Counted from the first letter of the stretch, positions 43,909 through 52,952 are shown. The stretch is DNA of 64,000 nt from CAKSQF01 sp963628435 (GCA_963628435.1 CAVGEY010000009.1:1-64000); one strand, 5' to 3'. Made by a program: numbers and translations. Notes: generated by a model not told the origin, from the letters alone.

Positions 43909-45384
43909 ATGAAAAATATTCCGAATGTCAAATTAGGTCTGATAGCCGTATCGCGTGACTGCTTTCCCCGTGTGCTTTCCGAAATGCGCCGCTCGAATAT
44001 AGCAAAATCGGTATCGGATATATATGAATGTAAGGTTACGGTGGAAAACGAAGCCGATATGCTGAAAGCCGTCGCCGATGTAAAATCGGCGGGCTGCAAC
44101 GCTCTTGTCGTATTCCTCGGCAATTTCGGGCCCGAAACTCCCGAAACGCTCATCGCAAAATATTTTGACGGTCCCTGCATGTTTGTTGCCGCAGCCGAAG
44201 GCGACGGCGACCTCATCAACGGACGCGGAGATGCCTACTGCGGAATGCTCAACTGCTCTTATAATCTCGGTATGCGTCATCTCAAAGGCTATATTCCCGA
44301 ATATCCTGTCGGAACAGCCGAAGATATCGCGGGTATGATTGCCGATTTCGTTCCGATTGCAAGAGCCGTTATCGGTGTTAAAAATCTGAAGATAATCACA
44401 TTCGGTCCCCGTCCTCAGGATTTCTTCGCCTGCAATGCCCCGATTAAAGGACTTTACGAACTCGGCGTCGAAATCGAGGAAAATTCCGAACTCGATCTGC
44501 TTGTGTCCTATAAAGCGCACGCAAACGATGCCCGCATACCCGAGGTATGCGAAGATATGAAAAAAGAAATGGGAGAGGGAAAATACTATTCCGACCTTCT
44601 CGTGCGTATGGCACAGTTCGAGCTCACCCTTCTCGATTGGGCAGACGCGCATAAAGGCTCGCGCGAGTATGTTGTTTTCGCCGATAAGTGCTGGCCCGCG
44701 TTCCCCGAGCAGTTCGGCTTTGAGCCCTGCTATGTAAACTCGCGTCTTGCATCACGCGGTATTCCGGTTGCCTGCGAAGTTGATATTTACGGCGCGCTTT
44801 CCGAGTATATCGGCGCCTGCATTTCGGGCGATGCGGTTACTCTGCTCGACATCAACAACTCTGTTCCCGCAAGCCTTTACGATGCCGAAATCAAGGGCAA
44901 GTTCGATTATAAACTCACCGACACTTTCATGGGATTCCATTGCGGCAATACGCCTTCCTGCAAGATGTGTGCCGACAGAGCAATAAAATATCAGCTTATC
45001 CAGCACAGACTTCTCGAGCCCGCAGGTTCCGAACCCGATTTCACCCGCGGAACGCTTGAGGCCGATATTGCGGCAGGCGATATTACATTCTATCGTCTGC
45101 AGTGTGATTCGGAAGGCAATCTCAGAAGCTATATAGCCGAAGGCGAAATTCTTCCCGTTAAGACAGGCAGTTTCGGCGGCATAGGCATTTTCGCCATACC
45201 CGAAATGGGCCGTTTCTACCGTCATGTGCTTGTCGAAAAACGTTATCCGCATCACGGCGCAGTTGCATTCGGACATTACGGCAAACTGCTGTTCGAGGTG
45301 TTCAAGTTCCTCGGAATCGCCGATATCGCATATAATCAGCCTAAGGCTCTTCCGTATCCTACCGAAAATCCCTTCTGCCGGTAA
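43909..45384 (+). CDS. L-fucose/L-arabinose isomerase-family protein
   Basis: 491 residues, similar in length to the FucI/AraA aldose-ketose isomerase fold. Family-like blocks: EVDIYGALSEYIGACISG near residue 285 and LLDINNS near 308, the usual place of metal-ligand Glu and Asp, then MGFHCGNTPSCKMC near 345, and a C-terminal RYPHHGAVAFGHYGKLLFE, with histidines at the FucI C-terminal site. Such proteins interconvert free aldoses and ketoses; several subfamilies have unknown sugars, so no symbol is given. The start at 43909 has AAGGAGG 7 nt upstream. It precedes an alpha-galactosidase gene, and both may work on host or plant glycans. Confidence 0.78.
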   Translation: MKNIPNVKLGLIAVSRDCFPRVLSEMRRSNIAKSVSDIYECKVTVENEADMLKAVADVKSAGCNALVVFLGNFGPETPETLIAKYFDGPCMFVAAAEGDGDLINGRGDAYCGMLNCSYNLGMRHLKGYIPEYPVGTAEDIAGMIADFVPIARAVIGVKNLKIITFGPRPQDFFACNAPIKGLYELGVEIEENSELDLLVSYKAHANDARIPEVCEDMKKEMGEGKYYSDLLVRMAQFELTLLDWADAHKGSREYVVFADKCWPAFPEQFGFEPCYVNSRLASRGIPVACEVDIYGALSEYIGACISGDAVTLLDINNSVPASLYDAEIKGKFDYKLTDTFMGFHCGNTPSCKMCADRAIKYQLIQHRLLEPAGSEPDFTRGTLEADIAAGDITFYRLQCDSEGNLRSYIAEGEILPVKTGSFGGIGIFAIPEMGRFYRHVLVEKRYPHHGAVAFGHYGKLLFEVFKFLGIADIAYNQPKALPYPTENPFCR

Positions 45385-45482
45385 TCCGAAAACCGCGTAC
45401 TCACTGTTTATTATATTTTAATCACGATTGTATTTGCAGCTTGCAACTGAAAATTAAGTTCGGCAACAATATGCAAACAGTC

Positions 45483-45518
45483 CGACGCCGAAAGTTTTGG
45501 CTTTCGGCGTCGTTTTTT
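45483..45518 (+). terminator. Terminator after the fucose-isomerase-like gene
   Basis: CGACGCCGAAAG pairs with CTTTCGGCGTCG around TTTTGG and is followed by TTTTTT. It is 36 bp before the alpha-galactosidase ATG, so that gene depends on read-through or an unseen promoter. Confidence 0.9.
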
Positions 45519-45554
45519 CAAAATGAATAAAAAGCCGAAAGGAAACCGAAAACT

Positions 45555-47669
45555 ATGGATATAAGAATGAACCGATCGGGTATGAATATACTGTTTCGCG
45601 TGTATGACGATAAAACCGTGGGACTTGTCGATTTTTCTGCGGTTTCGAATTCGCGCCCTCTCGACATCTGTCCCTCGGACGGACATAACGCTTCTCTTCC
45701 GAGAAGACATCCGTGGCAGTTTCTCGCCGTACAGGTAACGGGCGAGAACTATGACGGAAACTTCAGCAAACGCAGTTCGGGCAGTACAAACCGCTATTGG
45801 AAATATGTTTCCCATAAAATAACCGATAATGAGTCGGGTAGTCTTCTCGAACTTGATGTTGCCGCTCCCGACCGACTTCACGCCGCATATTTTATGCAGA
45901 CCTATAACGACATACCGATAGTCCGCACATGGGTAACGCTCACGAATAATTCGGATGCCGATATGGGCATTGAGTATGTTTCCTCGTTTGTTTACAGCGG
46001 TATCGGAAAAGACAGCGGAACCGATACGTATGACCATATCAAACTCATGCTCGCACGCAACAGTTGGTGCAATGAGGTACAGTGGCATACGCTTGACGCG
46101 ATTGATGCGGGGCTTTCGCACATGCCTTATAGGGGATATAATCTGCCCGACGGCGGATCAAACAGATTTGTTTACGGCAGCCGCGATTCCTACTCGACAG
46201 GCGAGTATATGCCGATAAGTATCGCCATTGACGAAAAGAGCGGCGAAATCTGGTACGGACAGATTGATTATTCGGGCGCGTGGACAATCGAATACGGCTC
46301 GGGCGATGACCGCCACATGTATATCGGACTTTTCGGGCCGACAGACGATGCCGATTTCTGGAAAAATCTCAAACCCGGCGAAAGCTTTACAACCGTTCCG
46401 TCGGCTTTCGGTGTATCGCTCGGCAATATAAATAACGCTTTCGCTGCGCTTACTCTTTACCGCCGCGCCATCCGCAGACAAAATCTTGACAACGAGAGAT
46501 GTTCTGTCGTGTTCAACGATTATATGAACTGCCTTTTCGGCGATCCGACAGAGGAAAAGGAAAAGAAAATTATCGATATCGCCGCCGATCTCGGATGTGA
46601 GTACTACTGCCTTGACTGCGGCTGGTATGATTCCGGTCCGTGGTGGGATAAGGTCGGCGAATGGAAAGAAAGCCCCGAACGCTTCCCGAACGGACTCAAA
46701 ACCGTATTTGATTATTGCCGCTCTAAGGGAATGCACATGGGAATGTGGCTTGAAATCGAGGTTATGGGAGTAAAATGCGAGCTCGCCGATAAACTCCCCG
46801 ACGATTGGTTTGTATGCACACACGGAAAACGCCGTATGGAGCGCGGCCGTTATTTGCTCGATTTCCGCAATCCCAGGGTACGCAAATACTGCGGGGATGT
46901 CGTGGACAGACTTGTAAACGACTACGGCTGTGAATTTTTCAAAATAGATTACAATGTAACAACCGGAACCGGAAGCGATCTCAATTCGGATAGCCGCGGT
47001 GAGGCTATGCTCGAACATTACCGCGCGTTTTATGAGTGGATACGCGACATATACAGACGTCATCCGAATCTCGTAATAGAAAACTGCGGCTCCGGCGGTC
47101 AGCGTATGGATTACGGTATACTTTCGCTTCATTCGCTGCAGTCGACATCCGATCAGACCGATTATATTTCCAATGCATATATCGGTACGAGCGTTGCGAG
47201 TGCTGTTGCACCCGAACAGTGCGGCACATGGATATATCCGTATGAGGATAACAGAGAACATGTTATTTTCAATATGATGAACGGTATTCTCCTTCGTCCG
47301 TATGTAAGCGGTATGGTATGGAATATGTCGGAAAGCAGTCTTGACATTCTGCGTGAAGGAATTTCGACATATAAGAAAATACGAGGCGATATTAAGCACA
47401 TGCTTCCGTTTTTCCCGCTCGGAATGTGCAGAGTCGGAGATAAAGAGCTGGCTTACGGCCTTGCAAACGACGATTTCGCATATCTGTCGGTATTCGCGAT
47501 AGATAACGGCAGTGTTACCGTCGACCTCGGCTGTCTCGAAAAGAAGATAACAGACATAAAGGTTATTTATCCCTATACCGAGGAATGCGGGTATACGCTC
47601 GAAAACAATCTGCTTAAAGTTAAAATGCCGGTCGGCACAGCCGCAAGACTGTTCAGACTGACTTTTTGA
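45555..47669 (+). CDS. Alpha-galactosidase, glycoside hydrolase family 36
   Basis: 704 residues without a signal peptide, so probably cytosolic. An N-terminal beta-supersandwich (about 1-320) is followed by a TIM barrel with CLDCGWYDSGPWW near 352, MGMWLEIEVM near 396, nucleophile Asp in FFKIDYN near 465, NCGSGGQRMDYG near 510 and acid/base Asp in STSDQTDYIS near 533, then a C-terminal beta domain. These are the standard GH36 residues for hydrolysis of terminal alpha-1,6-galactosides (melibiose, raffinose family) or related substrates. In GH36 the residue after the EIE/EPE region affects substrate; here it reads LEIEVM rather than the common FEPEMV, so substrate may differ. No transporter is adjacent. 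Confidence 0.93.
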   Translation: MDIRMNRSGMNILFRVYDDKTVGLVDFSAVSNSRPLDICPSDGHNASLPRRHPWQFLAVQVTGENYDGNFSKRSSGSTNRYWKYVSHKITDNESGSLLELDVAAPDRLHAAYFMQTYNDIPIVRTWVTLTNNSDADMGIEYVSSFVYSGIGKDSGTDTYDHIKLMLARNSWCNEVQWHTLDAIDAGLSHMPYRGYNLPDGGSNRFVYGSRDSYSTGEYMPISIAIDEKSGEIWYGQIDYSGAWTIEYGSGDDRHMYIGLFGPTDDADFWKNLKPGESFTTVPSAFGVSLGNINNAFAALTLYRRAIRRQNLDNERCSVVFNDYMNCLFGDPTEEKEKKIIDIAADLGCEYYCLDCGWYDSGPWWDKVGEWKESPERFPNGLKTVFDYCRSKGMHMGMWLEIEVMGVKCELADKLPDDWFVCTHGKRRMERGRYLLDFRNPRVRKYCGDVVDRLVNDYGCEFFKIDYNVTTGTGSDLNSDSRGEAMLEHYRAFYEWIRDIYRRHPNLVIENCGSGGQRMDYGILSLHSLQSTSDQTDYISNAYIGTSVASAVAPEQCGTWIYPYEDNREHVIFNMMNGILLRPYVSGMVWNMSESSLDILREGISTYKKIRGDIKHMLPFFPLGMCRVGDKELAYGLANDDFAYLSVFAIDNGSVTVDLGCLEKKITDIKVIYPYTEECGYTLENNLLKVKMPVGTAARLFRLTF

Positions 47670-47784
47670 AAAAAAGTTCCCGCAGGATAAAAAATCCTGA
47701 CACATTTCGGGGTTGACGCGTGTATTATTTATGTAAGGACAAAAAAATAACGGGAAAAACAATTATCGAAAGAAGGAGAATAAA

Positions 47785-49719
47785 ATGGGAAAATATACGG
47801 CCGAAGAACTTGAAAATTTGAAGCAATCCGACCCGATGCGCTATTTCTATTACAGTCATGAGGACGAGTATAAAGAAATAGGCGTGGATTTCGATAATGA
47901 GAGATGGGAAACTCCTTTTCACCATAACGCGGGTAAGCAAAACGGAAGGGACAGCTTTACATATTTTCACGATATGGTATGCTCCGATGGCGGCGCAACG
48001 GTGATTGCGCCCGACGGCAGACTTATCAATATCTCGGAAAATAAAGGAATTACCGAACTGTCTCCGAAAGCCGGAAGGGTGCCCGTATTCAAATTCAAAC
48101 ATCCCGTAGAGGCTCCGGCGCCACTCGGCAGATGGTTCAGATTTCTGAATAGGATTACCGGAGGTCTGTACGGGCGCTCTCGACTTCGCGAATATGAGAA
48201 CAGACTGAATGAGCATAATATACAGGAGCGTGAGCTGGAGGCGGCAAAAGCCAGATTCGAAACAACCGAACTCGCCGAGTACCGTAAACGCGCGCTCAAA
48301 TTTGAAGACCATCGCATGAACCTTAAACACATGGGAAAAGATCTCAAGGAATGTACGGATGTTACCGATGAGATCAGAAAGCATTTGGCCGATGAAAAAG
48401 AGCGAAAGATACTGTTCGATAAGCAGGCATTCAATGTGTCCGATACGCTTGAGCAGCGTGAGCACGGACGCGCCCGCCTCGACTATCTTGCGGGGCCCCG
48501 CCGCGGCGACATAAAAGAAGAACAGGCTAAGAGGTGGATTAAAGAGGACGGTACATTCGCCGACAGCAACGGAAATAAAGAACTCGAAATTATGGATATA
48601 GCTCTTCCCGAATGTAAAGCGTTCAGCGACCATCAGATAGCTCTGCTCGGACTCGGTGCAATGTGCGATCCGGATTTTGCCGAAAGACTTCATCGCCATC
48701 CCATTCCGGGCGGACCCGAAAATAACGAAAAGCTGACCGAAACTCAGAAGAATGAAATACGCGGTATATGGTATAACAATACCGAGTCGCTCTTTACCCG
48801 TAAAAGACGTGAGATATGTACGGCAGTTCCGTGGGTCAATAACGCAAGAGCCGAGGTTGCCGATGCGCTTGCGAAATATAATAGCGGTGACAAGAGCGCA
48901 GTTGCGAAAATGCTCAAAGACGGATTGCATCAATGCTCAAGAATGCTTATAAAACAGGAATCGGTAACCGATTCGAATACGCTTGCCGATTACAGCTTTT
49001 ATGCGGGCGAAATGCTCGATATGCTTAACAGCGATAAAGAACTTCTTGCCGAGGCTGAAAAAATCGGATTTACAGAGCGTGATTATAAAGACGGTATTAT
49101 ATGCGCGAATGTCGGCACAGTATGGGATCGCGGTCTTGAGGCACAGAAAAAACTTATAAATAATCCCGAAATGTCTGCCGAAGAGAAGCAGAATGCGATA
49201 GTGGATGTTATCGGTATGCGTATTACGCAGAGCTTGCTGCATAATCAGGCTATGGAAGTTGTGAAATCCGAAGGCTATACGAATGCGTTTAATGGTGCCC
49301 TTGAAACATTGGGGGAACTGCAGAAATCCGAGGGAAAACTCGATAAACATGATCCCGATTATCGTAAGCAAAAAGAGCGGATTATGGGTTCAATCGATGA
49401 TTGCAACAATAGATTGGCGCAAATGCAGATGGGCTATATGCTTGATGCATACGGTATTGCAACATCGTTTACCGATACCATGAACGCTATATATGCCGGG
49501 AAAGGGAAACCCGATGAACTCCGCGATACCATACGCAAAAAGATAGATGTCGAAAAACTCGGCGAGCGTTCCTGCGATAAGCTTCTGGTCGATCTGCTGG
49601 CGAACAAATCACAGGATTACGTCAGGAGCTTCTTCAAAAAAGAGAATGCTCCGCAAAACGAGAAACAGAATGTCAAAGAAAATGTTGTTCGGAAGCAGAA
49701 CAACATTCCGGTTAAATAA
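47785..49719 (+). CDS. Unrecognised 644-residue soluble protein
   Basis: I do not recognise this protein. It has no signal peptide and no convincing TM segment, and is rich in charged residues and predicted helix. Residues 1-110 are mixed, with several aromatic residues and an apparent beta segment (GGATVIAPDGRLINIS). Residues about 128-240 look coiled-coil (RLREYENRLNEH..., ELEAAKARFE). Residues about 330-560 are helical, with many short Ala/Leu helices. The tail is polar (ENAPQNEKQNVKEN). The start has a good SD (GAAGGAG). It is flanked by GH36 and an alpha/beta hydrolase, and a terminator follows, so it is a monocistronic unit. Cytosolic structural or effector-like roles are all open. Confidence 0.7.
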   Translation: MGKYTAEELENLKQSDPMRYFYYSHEDEYKEIGVDFDNERWETPFHHNAGKQNGRDSFTYFHDMVCSDGGATVIAPDGRLINISENKGITELSPKAGRVPVFKFKHPVEAPAPLGRWFRFLNRITGGLYGRSRLREYENRLNEHNIQERELEAAKARFETTELAEYRKRALKFEDHRMNLKHMGKDLKECTDVTDEIRKHLADEKERKILFDKQAFNVSDTLEQREHGRARLDYLAGPRRGDIKEEQAKRWIKEDGTFADSNGNKELEIMDIALPECKAFSDHQIALLGLGAMCDPDFAERLHRHPIPGGPENNEKLTETQKNEIRGIWYNNTESLFTRKRREICTAVPWVNNARAEVADALAKYNSGDKSAVAKMLKDGLHQCSRMLIKQESVTDSNTLADYSFYAGEMLDMLNSDKELLAEAEKIGFTERDYKDGIICANVGTVWDRGLEAQKKLINNPEMSAEEKQNAIVDVIGMRITQSLLHNQAMEVVKSEGYTNAFNGALETLGELQKSEGKLDKHDPDYRKQKERIMGSIDDCNNRLAQMQMGYMLDAYGIATSFTDTMNAIYAGKGKPDELRDTIRKKIDVEKLGERSCDKLLVDLLANKSQDYVRSFFKKENAPQNEKQNVKENVVRKQNNIPVK

Positions 49720-49734
49720 TAATCTGTCAAAAAT

Positions 49735-49772
49735 AAAAAGCTGCCAAAGGATACAGCCTAAGGCAGCTTTTT
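49735..49772 (+). terminator. Terminator after the 644-residue protein gene
   Basis: AAAAAGCTGCC pairs with GGCAGCTTTTT around a 16-nt loop, ending in a T-run. Confidence 0.88.
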
Positions 49773-49787
49773 GCCGATAAGGCAAAA

Positions 49788-50552
49788 ATGGAAAGTGTCA
49801 TTCACATGTTAAAGAAATCTCATGGAAAAAAGAAAAAATTCATAATAATTGCGGCATCGGCAACGGCGGTCGCCATACTGCTGTCCGCTTTTTTTATCTA
49901 TGTCGGTGATTATTACAGAGCATCTCCCGAAGTTGCCGACTACCCTAAAAAAAACGATCGGATAAACATCACCGAAATTGATGAAGGTCTTTTCATAGAC
50001 GGCGCGGGAGAAGAAAACGCACTGATATTTTATCCCGGCGCAAAAATCGAGTATACATCCTATTTGCCGCTTGTCTGCCTTCTCGCCGAAAACGGAATCG
50101 ATGTTTTTCTTGTAAAAATGCCGTTCAACCTTGCGTTTTTCGGAATAAATAAAGCCGATAAAATCATCGAAGATTATCGGTATGAGCATTGGTATCTCGG
50201 CGGACATTCGCTCGGCGGCGCGATGGCGGCGGATTATGCCGCAAAACACGGAAACGGAATTGACGGTCTCGTACTTCTTGCGGCATATACAGCCTCTGAT
50301 CTTAAAGAATCAGATCTCGATGTGCTGACCGTCTATGGCTCAAACGACGGCGTTCTCAACATGGAAAAAATCGAGCAGGGCCGCGAACTTGTACCCGAAA
50401 ATTCGGTCGAAACGGTAATAGACGGCGGAAATCATGCGTATTTCGGCTTATACGGAGAACAAAAAGGAGATAACGCCGCAACGATTTCACACGAGGAACA
50501 GTGGAGACAGACGGCCGATGCGATTGTGAAAATGCTGAAAACGGCAAAATAA
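49788..50552 (+). CDS. Signal-anchored alpha/beta hydrolase
   Basis: 254 residues. A lysine-rich start and TM helix (about 17-37, IIIAASATAVAILLSAFFIYV) anchor it so that the enzyme domain faces outside. It belongs to the short alpha/beta-hydrolase group seen widely in Firmicutes: FYPGAKIEYTSYLPL replaces the usual HG oxyanion segment near 81, then GGHSLGG nucleophile near 143, GSNDGV acid near 186 and GGNHAYFG histidine near 209. The start is either ATG 49788 (AAGG 7 nt upstream) or ATG 49806. The substrate is unknown. It converges on the Crp/Fnr gene across a shared terminator. Confidence 0.82.
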   Translation: MESVIHMLKKSHGKKKKFIIIAASATAVAILLSAFFIYVGDYYRASPEVADYPKKNDRINITEIDEGLFIDGAGEENALIFYPGAKIEYTSYLPLVCLLAENGIDVFLVKMPFNLAFFGINKADKIIEDYRYEHWYLGGHSLGGAMAADYAAKHGNGIDGLVLLAAYTASDLKESDLDVLTVYGSNDGVLNMEKIEQGRELVPENSVETVIDGGNHAYFGLYGEQKGDNAATISHEEQWRQTADAIVKMLKTAK

Positions 50553-50555
50553 AAT

Positions 50556-50591
50556 ATAAAAGAGGATTGACGGCCGTCAGTCCTCTTTTAT
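50556..50591. terminator. Bidirectional terminator at the end of the Crp/Fnr gene
   Basis: An almost perfect 36-bp palindrome (18-nt arms, one G-T wobble, no unpaired loop beyond the tip) with A and T runs at its ends. It includes the stop codon and last codons of the Crp/Fnr gene. Confidence 0.88.
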
Positions 50592-51251
50592 GTGTAAAAT
50601 AAAATGATTTCTGTCAAAATCAAGCAGACCGTCATTTTTCATTTTTCCGAGTTCGAGTGAAAGGCCGCTTCTCTCAACAGCCAGATAATCGGCAAGCTGC
50701 TGTCTCGAAAAAGGAATGTCGAATTCATATTTTCCGATGCGCTGCGCCTCTGCCGAAAAATAGGACATCAGCTTTGCTCTTGTTGTGCGCTGCGCCATGT
50801 GGGTGAGTTTTTCGCTGAGCATCAGATTTTTGTTTGCGAGCTCACCGAGTAGATTTTTCACCACTCTGCCGTGATGTTCGCATGAAGACGGGCAGATCGA
50901 AAGTATCTTTGAAACATTGAGAAAAATCACCGTGACCGCCGTTTCCGCATATATGCTCACATCGAGAACGGCACCTTTAGCACACGCGTATGCGGCGGCG
51001 AATGTCTCACCCGGTCTGACGGTTGACAGAATATTCCGATTCCCCCAGATGTCCTCCTGCGTTACGAGAATCGTACCCGAAAGCAGAATCCCGACTGAAT
51101 CGGTAGTGTCACCAACACGCAGTATATATGTATCCTTGCCGTAATTTTCTTTTCTTGCTTCAAGACAGCCGAGCATTCCCTTGATTTCATTTTCCGAAAT
51201 GCCGAAAAACAGTCTTGATGAGCGGATAATCTGTAAATAATTTTCCATCAT
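50577..51251 (-). CDS. Crp/Fnr-family transcriptional regulator
   Basis: 224 residues. An N-terminal cyclic-nucleotide-binding-like beta-barrel (about 10-125; DTYILRVGDTTDSVGILLSG, TVRPGETF) and dimer helix (about 126-150) lead to a C-terminal winged helix with IPFSRQQLADYLAVERSGLSLELGKMKNDGLL (about 172-203, in two parts: SRQQLADYL then RSGLSLELG). There is no N-terminal cysteine cluster, so it is not a classical 4Fe-4S FNR. One cysteine pair lies in CPSSCEHH. It may use ATG 51251 or the adjacent 51248, which has better SD spacing. It is divergent from the ferredoxin-like gene it probably controls, as in clostridial nitrosative or redox stress loci. Confidence 0.9.
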   Translation of the reverse strand: MMENYLQIIRSSRLFFGISENEIKGMLGCLEARKENYGKDTYILRVGDTTDSVGILLSGTILVTQEDIWGNRNILSTVRPGETFAAAYACAKGAVLDVSIYAETAVTVIFLNVSKILSICPSSCEHHGRVVKNLLGELANKNLMLSEKLTHMAQRTTRAKLMSYFSAEAQRIGKYEFDIPFSRQQLADYLAVERSGLSLELGKMKNDGLLDFDRNHFILHIKED

Positions 51252-51260
51252 TTCTCCTTT

Positions 51261-51276
51261 TGTTGAAAATTCAACA
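51261..51276. promoter_or_regulatory. Crp/Fnr-type operator palindrome
   Basis: TGTTGAA-AA-TTCAACA, a perfect dyad centred at 51268.5. It is 41.5 bp upstream of the predicted start site (51310) of the ferredoxin-like gene, the exact class II activator position. It also lies just downstream of the predicted crp start, suiting autorepression. Confidence 0.75.
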
Positions 51277-51290
51277 GACTTGATGAAAAA

Positions 51291-51319
51291 ATTATACTAT
51301 AATAAACCCGAAAAAGCAA
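51291..51319 (-). promoter_or_regulatory. Promoter of the Crp/Fnr gene
   Basis: On the minus strand TTGCTT (51319-51314), 17-bp spacer, TATAAT (51296-51291). Confidence 0.65.
51298..51303 (+). promoter_or_regulatory. -10 of the ferredoxin-like gene promoter
   Basis: TATAAT, with CAGACT at the -35 position (17 bp): a promoter lacking a -35, as expected for one activated by the palindrome at 51261-51276. Confidence 0.65.
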
Positions 51320-51383
51320 TAAGAACAATTCGAAAATATTTTTCGGAGATTAAGAATTTAATCGAAAGGGAACGGTTATAAAT

Positions 51384-52094
51384 ATGAAAAGAAAAATTAT
51401 CGAAATCGACAGTGAAAAGTGCATAGGATGCGGCGCATGCGCAGATGCCTGCCATGAGGGCGCGATTGCCATGGTTGACGGAAAAGCGGTTCTCATGAGA
51501 GATGACTACTGCGACGGATTCGGAGACTGCCTGCCCACCTGTCCGACAGATGCGATTTCGTTTACTGTTCGCGAGGCTGCCGCATACGACGAAAAAGCGG
51601 TTATGGAATCTAAAAAGGAAAAAATGCAAAAAAAAGCCGCCGCGCTGCCGTGCGGCTGCCCCGGAACTCAGGCAAAGAAAATAGACAGAGCCGAAAATGC
51701 CGATGACAACGTCTGCCGTACCGAACAGCAGAGCCGTCTTTCACAGTGGCCGGTACAGATTAAACTTGTATCGCCCAAGGCCGCATATTTCGACGGTGCC
51801 AAGCTTCTTATAGCCGCCGACTGCACCGCCTACGCATACGCCTCTTTCCACGAACGCTTTATAAAAGGTCATATCACCATTGTCGGATGCCCTAAACTCG
51901 ACAGCATCGATTATACAGATAAACTTTATGAAATTATCGCAAATAACGATATAAAGAGCGTAACCGTTGTTCGTATGGAAGTTCCGTGCTGCGGAGGACT
52001 CGAAAATGCGGCAATTAACGCACTGAAAAAGAGCGGTAAATTTATTCCGTGGCAGGTAGTGACAATATCAACCGACGGCAGAATACTCGACTGA
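51384..52094 (+). CDS. Iron-sulfur (ferredoxin-domain) protein
   Basis: 236 residues. The N-terminus has one full 4Fe-4S motif (C13-x2-C16-x2-C19-x3-C23, CIGCGACADAC) and a second with three cysteines (C43, C49, C53; CDGFGDCLPTC), which may bind a second cluster. A cysteine-containing linker (CGCPG) leads to a C-terminal domain (about 125-236) with LLIAADCTAYAYASFHE and GCPKLDSIDY, plus PCCGGLENA near 197. The layout matches clostridial proteins often found beside Crp/Fnr regulators and the hybrid-cluster protein, and it is likely an electron carrier or redox sensor. It is divergent from the regulator and is followed by an Hcp-related gene after 52 bp. Confidence 0.85.
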   Translation: MKRKIIEIDSEKCIGCGACADACHEGAIAMVDGKAVLMRDDYCDGFGDCLPTCPTDAISFTVREAAAYDEKAVMESKKEKMQKKAAALPCGCPGTQAKKIDRAENADDNVCRTEQQSRLSQWPVQIKLVSPKAAYFDGAKLLIAADCTAYAYASFHERFIKGHITIVGCPKLDSIDYTDKLYEIIANNDIKSVTVVRMEVPCCGGLENAAINALKKSGKFIPWQVVTISTDGRILD

Positions 52095-52146
52095 ATTGTT
52101 CCGATCTGCGGTCATGCCGAATGTATAAAGAACGACGGAGAATAAA

Positions 52147-52941
52147 ATGGATAAAACAGCTTTTCGGGTTAAAATGAAAACCGACGACGGAATATGCGGA
52201 AAAAATGCATCCGATGATTATTTTGACAACTGCGATAAACTTGTCGGTGCGCTTGTGGGACTTGCCCGGGCGGCAGACGGCGAGCCACAGACATCTTATG
52301 AAACATTAAAAACAATGATAGAGTGTCTTTCTTCGCTGCCGGCGGAAACCGCCTGCGGGGAAAGAAATGCCGATGCACTGATAAGTCTTGTTCATGACGA
52401 AAAGAAAAGACTTGCGCCCGGATGCGCGGAATGTGCGTCTCCCTGCGGAAGAACCGCCGATTATGATATGGAGGAGCTTTGGAATTCCGATGACGGCGTT
52501 CGCGGTCTTAAGCTCCTGATTCTGCTCGGACTGCGCGGACTTGCGATAAAAATCAGATTCGCTTTTGAACTCGGTATAGATGTGAAGAAAAATTGCGGTA
52601 TTTTTCAAAAAGCGCTTTTTGCGGTCGGTGAGGAATTCAATGAAGATTATCTTATTGGTATCGCTGCCGAGATCGGCGAAAAAATGCTTGACTGTATGAA
52701 GCTGATTGACAGCGAAGATGCAGACTCGCGCATCGAAAAATGCCGTATCGGTCATGATGATGAAAATTGCGGACATTGCTTTGTCTTTTTTAACTGCGCC
52801 GGCTCGGATGAAAATTTCCTGTCCGCACATACCGGAGGAAGTCTTGTGAATCTCAAAATAAAAGACACGCTCGTCCCCGTATTTGTGACAGAGTCGGCGG
52901 CAGAATATCTGTCATCCGCTTTTGAAATCATCGAAAAATAA
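52147..52941 (+). CDS. Shortened relative of the hybrid-cluster protein (Hcp) N-terminal helical domain
   Basis: 264 residues; full Hcp (hydroxylamine reductase) is about 540. Residues 15-40 (DDGICGKNASDDYFDNCDKL with LVGALVGLARAA) resemble the Hcp start GVCGK...LIYALKGLS. Residues about 120-185 (GLKLLILLGLRGLAIKIRFAFELG...) resemble the second Hcp helical bundle (LKQLLIYGLKGMAAYA). The first three cluster cysteines that precede GVCGK in Hcp are absent (residues 1-14 have none), and the whole hybrid-cluster domain is missing. A separate cysteine group CAECASPC is near 97. It is probably not a hydroxylamine or NO reductase. It could be a partner or regulator of the ferredoxin-like protein in the same operon. 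The Hcp link is my reading of the pattern, not a computed match. Confidence 0.55.
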   Translation: MDKTAFRVKMKTDDGICGKNASDDYFDNCDKLVGALVGLARAADGEPQTSYETLKTMIECLSSLPAETACGERNADALISLVHDEKKRLAPGCAECASPCGRTADYDMEELWNSDDGVRGLKLLILLGLRGLAIKIRFAFELGIDVKKNCGIFQKALFAVGEEFNEDYLIGIAAEIGEKMLDCMKLIDSEDADSRIEKCRIGHDDENCGHCFVFFNCAGSDENFLSAHTGGSLVNLKIKDTLVPVFVTESAAEYLSSAFEIIEK

Positions 52942-52952
52942 TTATCATCCGT

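Noticed and set aside
47713..47718. TTGACG as a -35 before the 644-residue protein gene
   Set aside because: No -10 hexamer stands at 15-19 bp; TATTAT and TATGTA lie too close.
46158..47762. 534-codon minus-strand open frame opposite the alpha-galactosidase
   Set aside because: Antisense of the GH36 catalytic domain.
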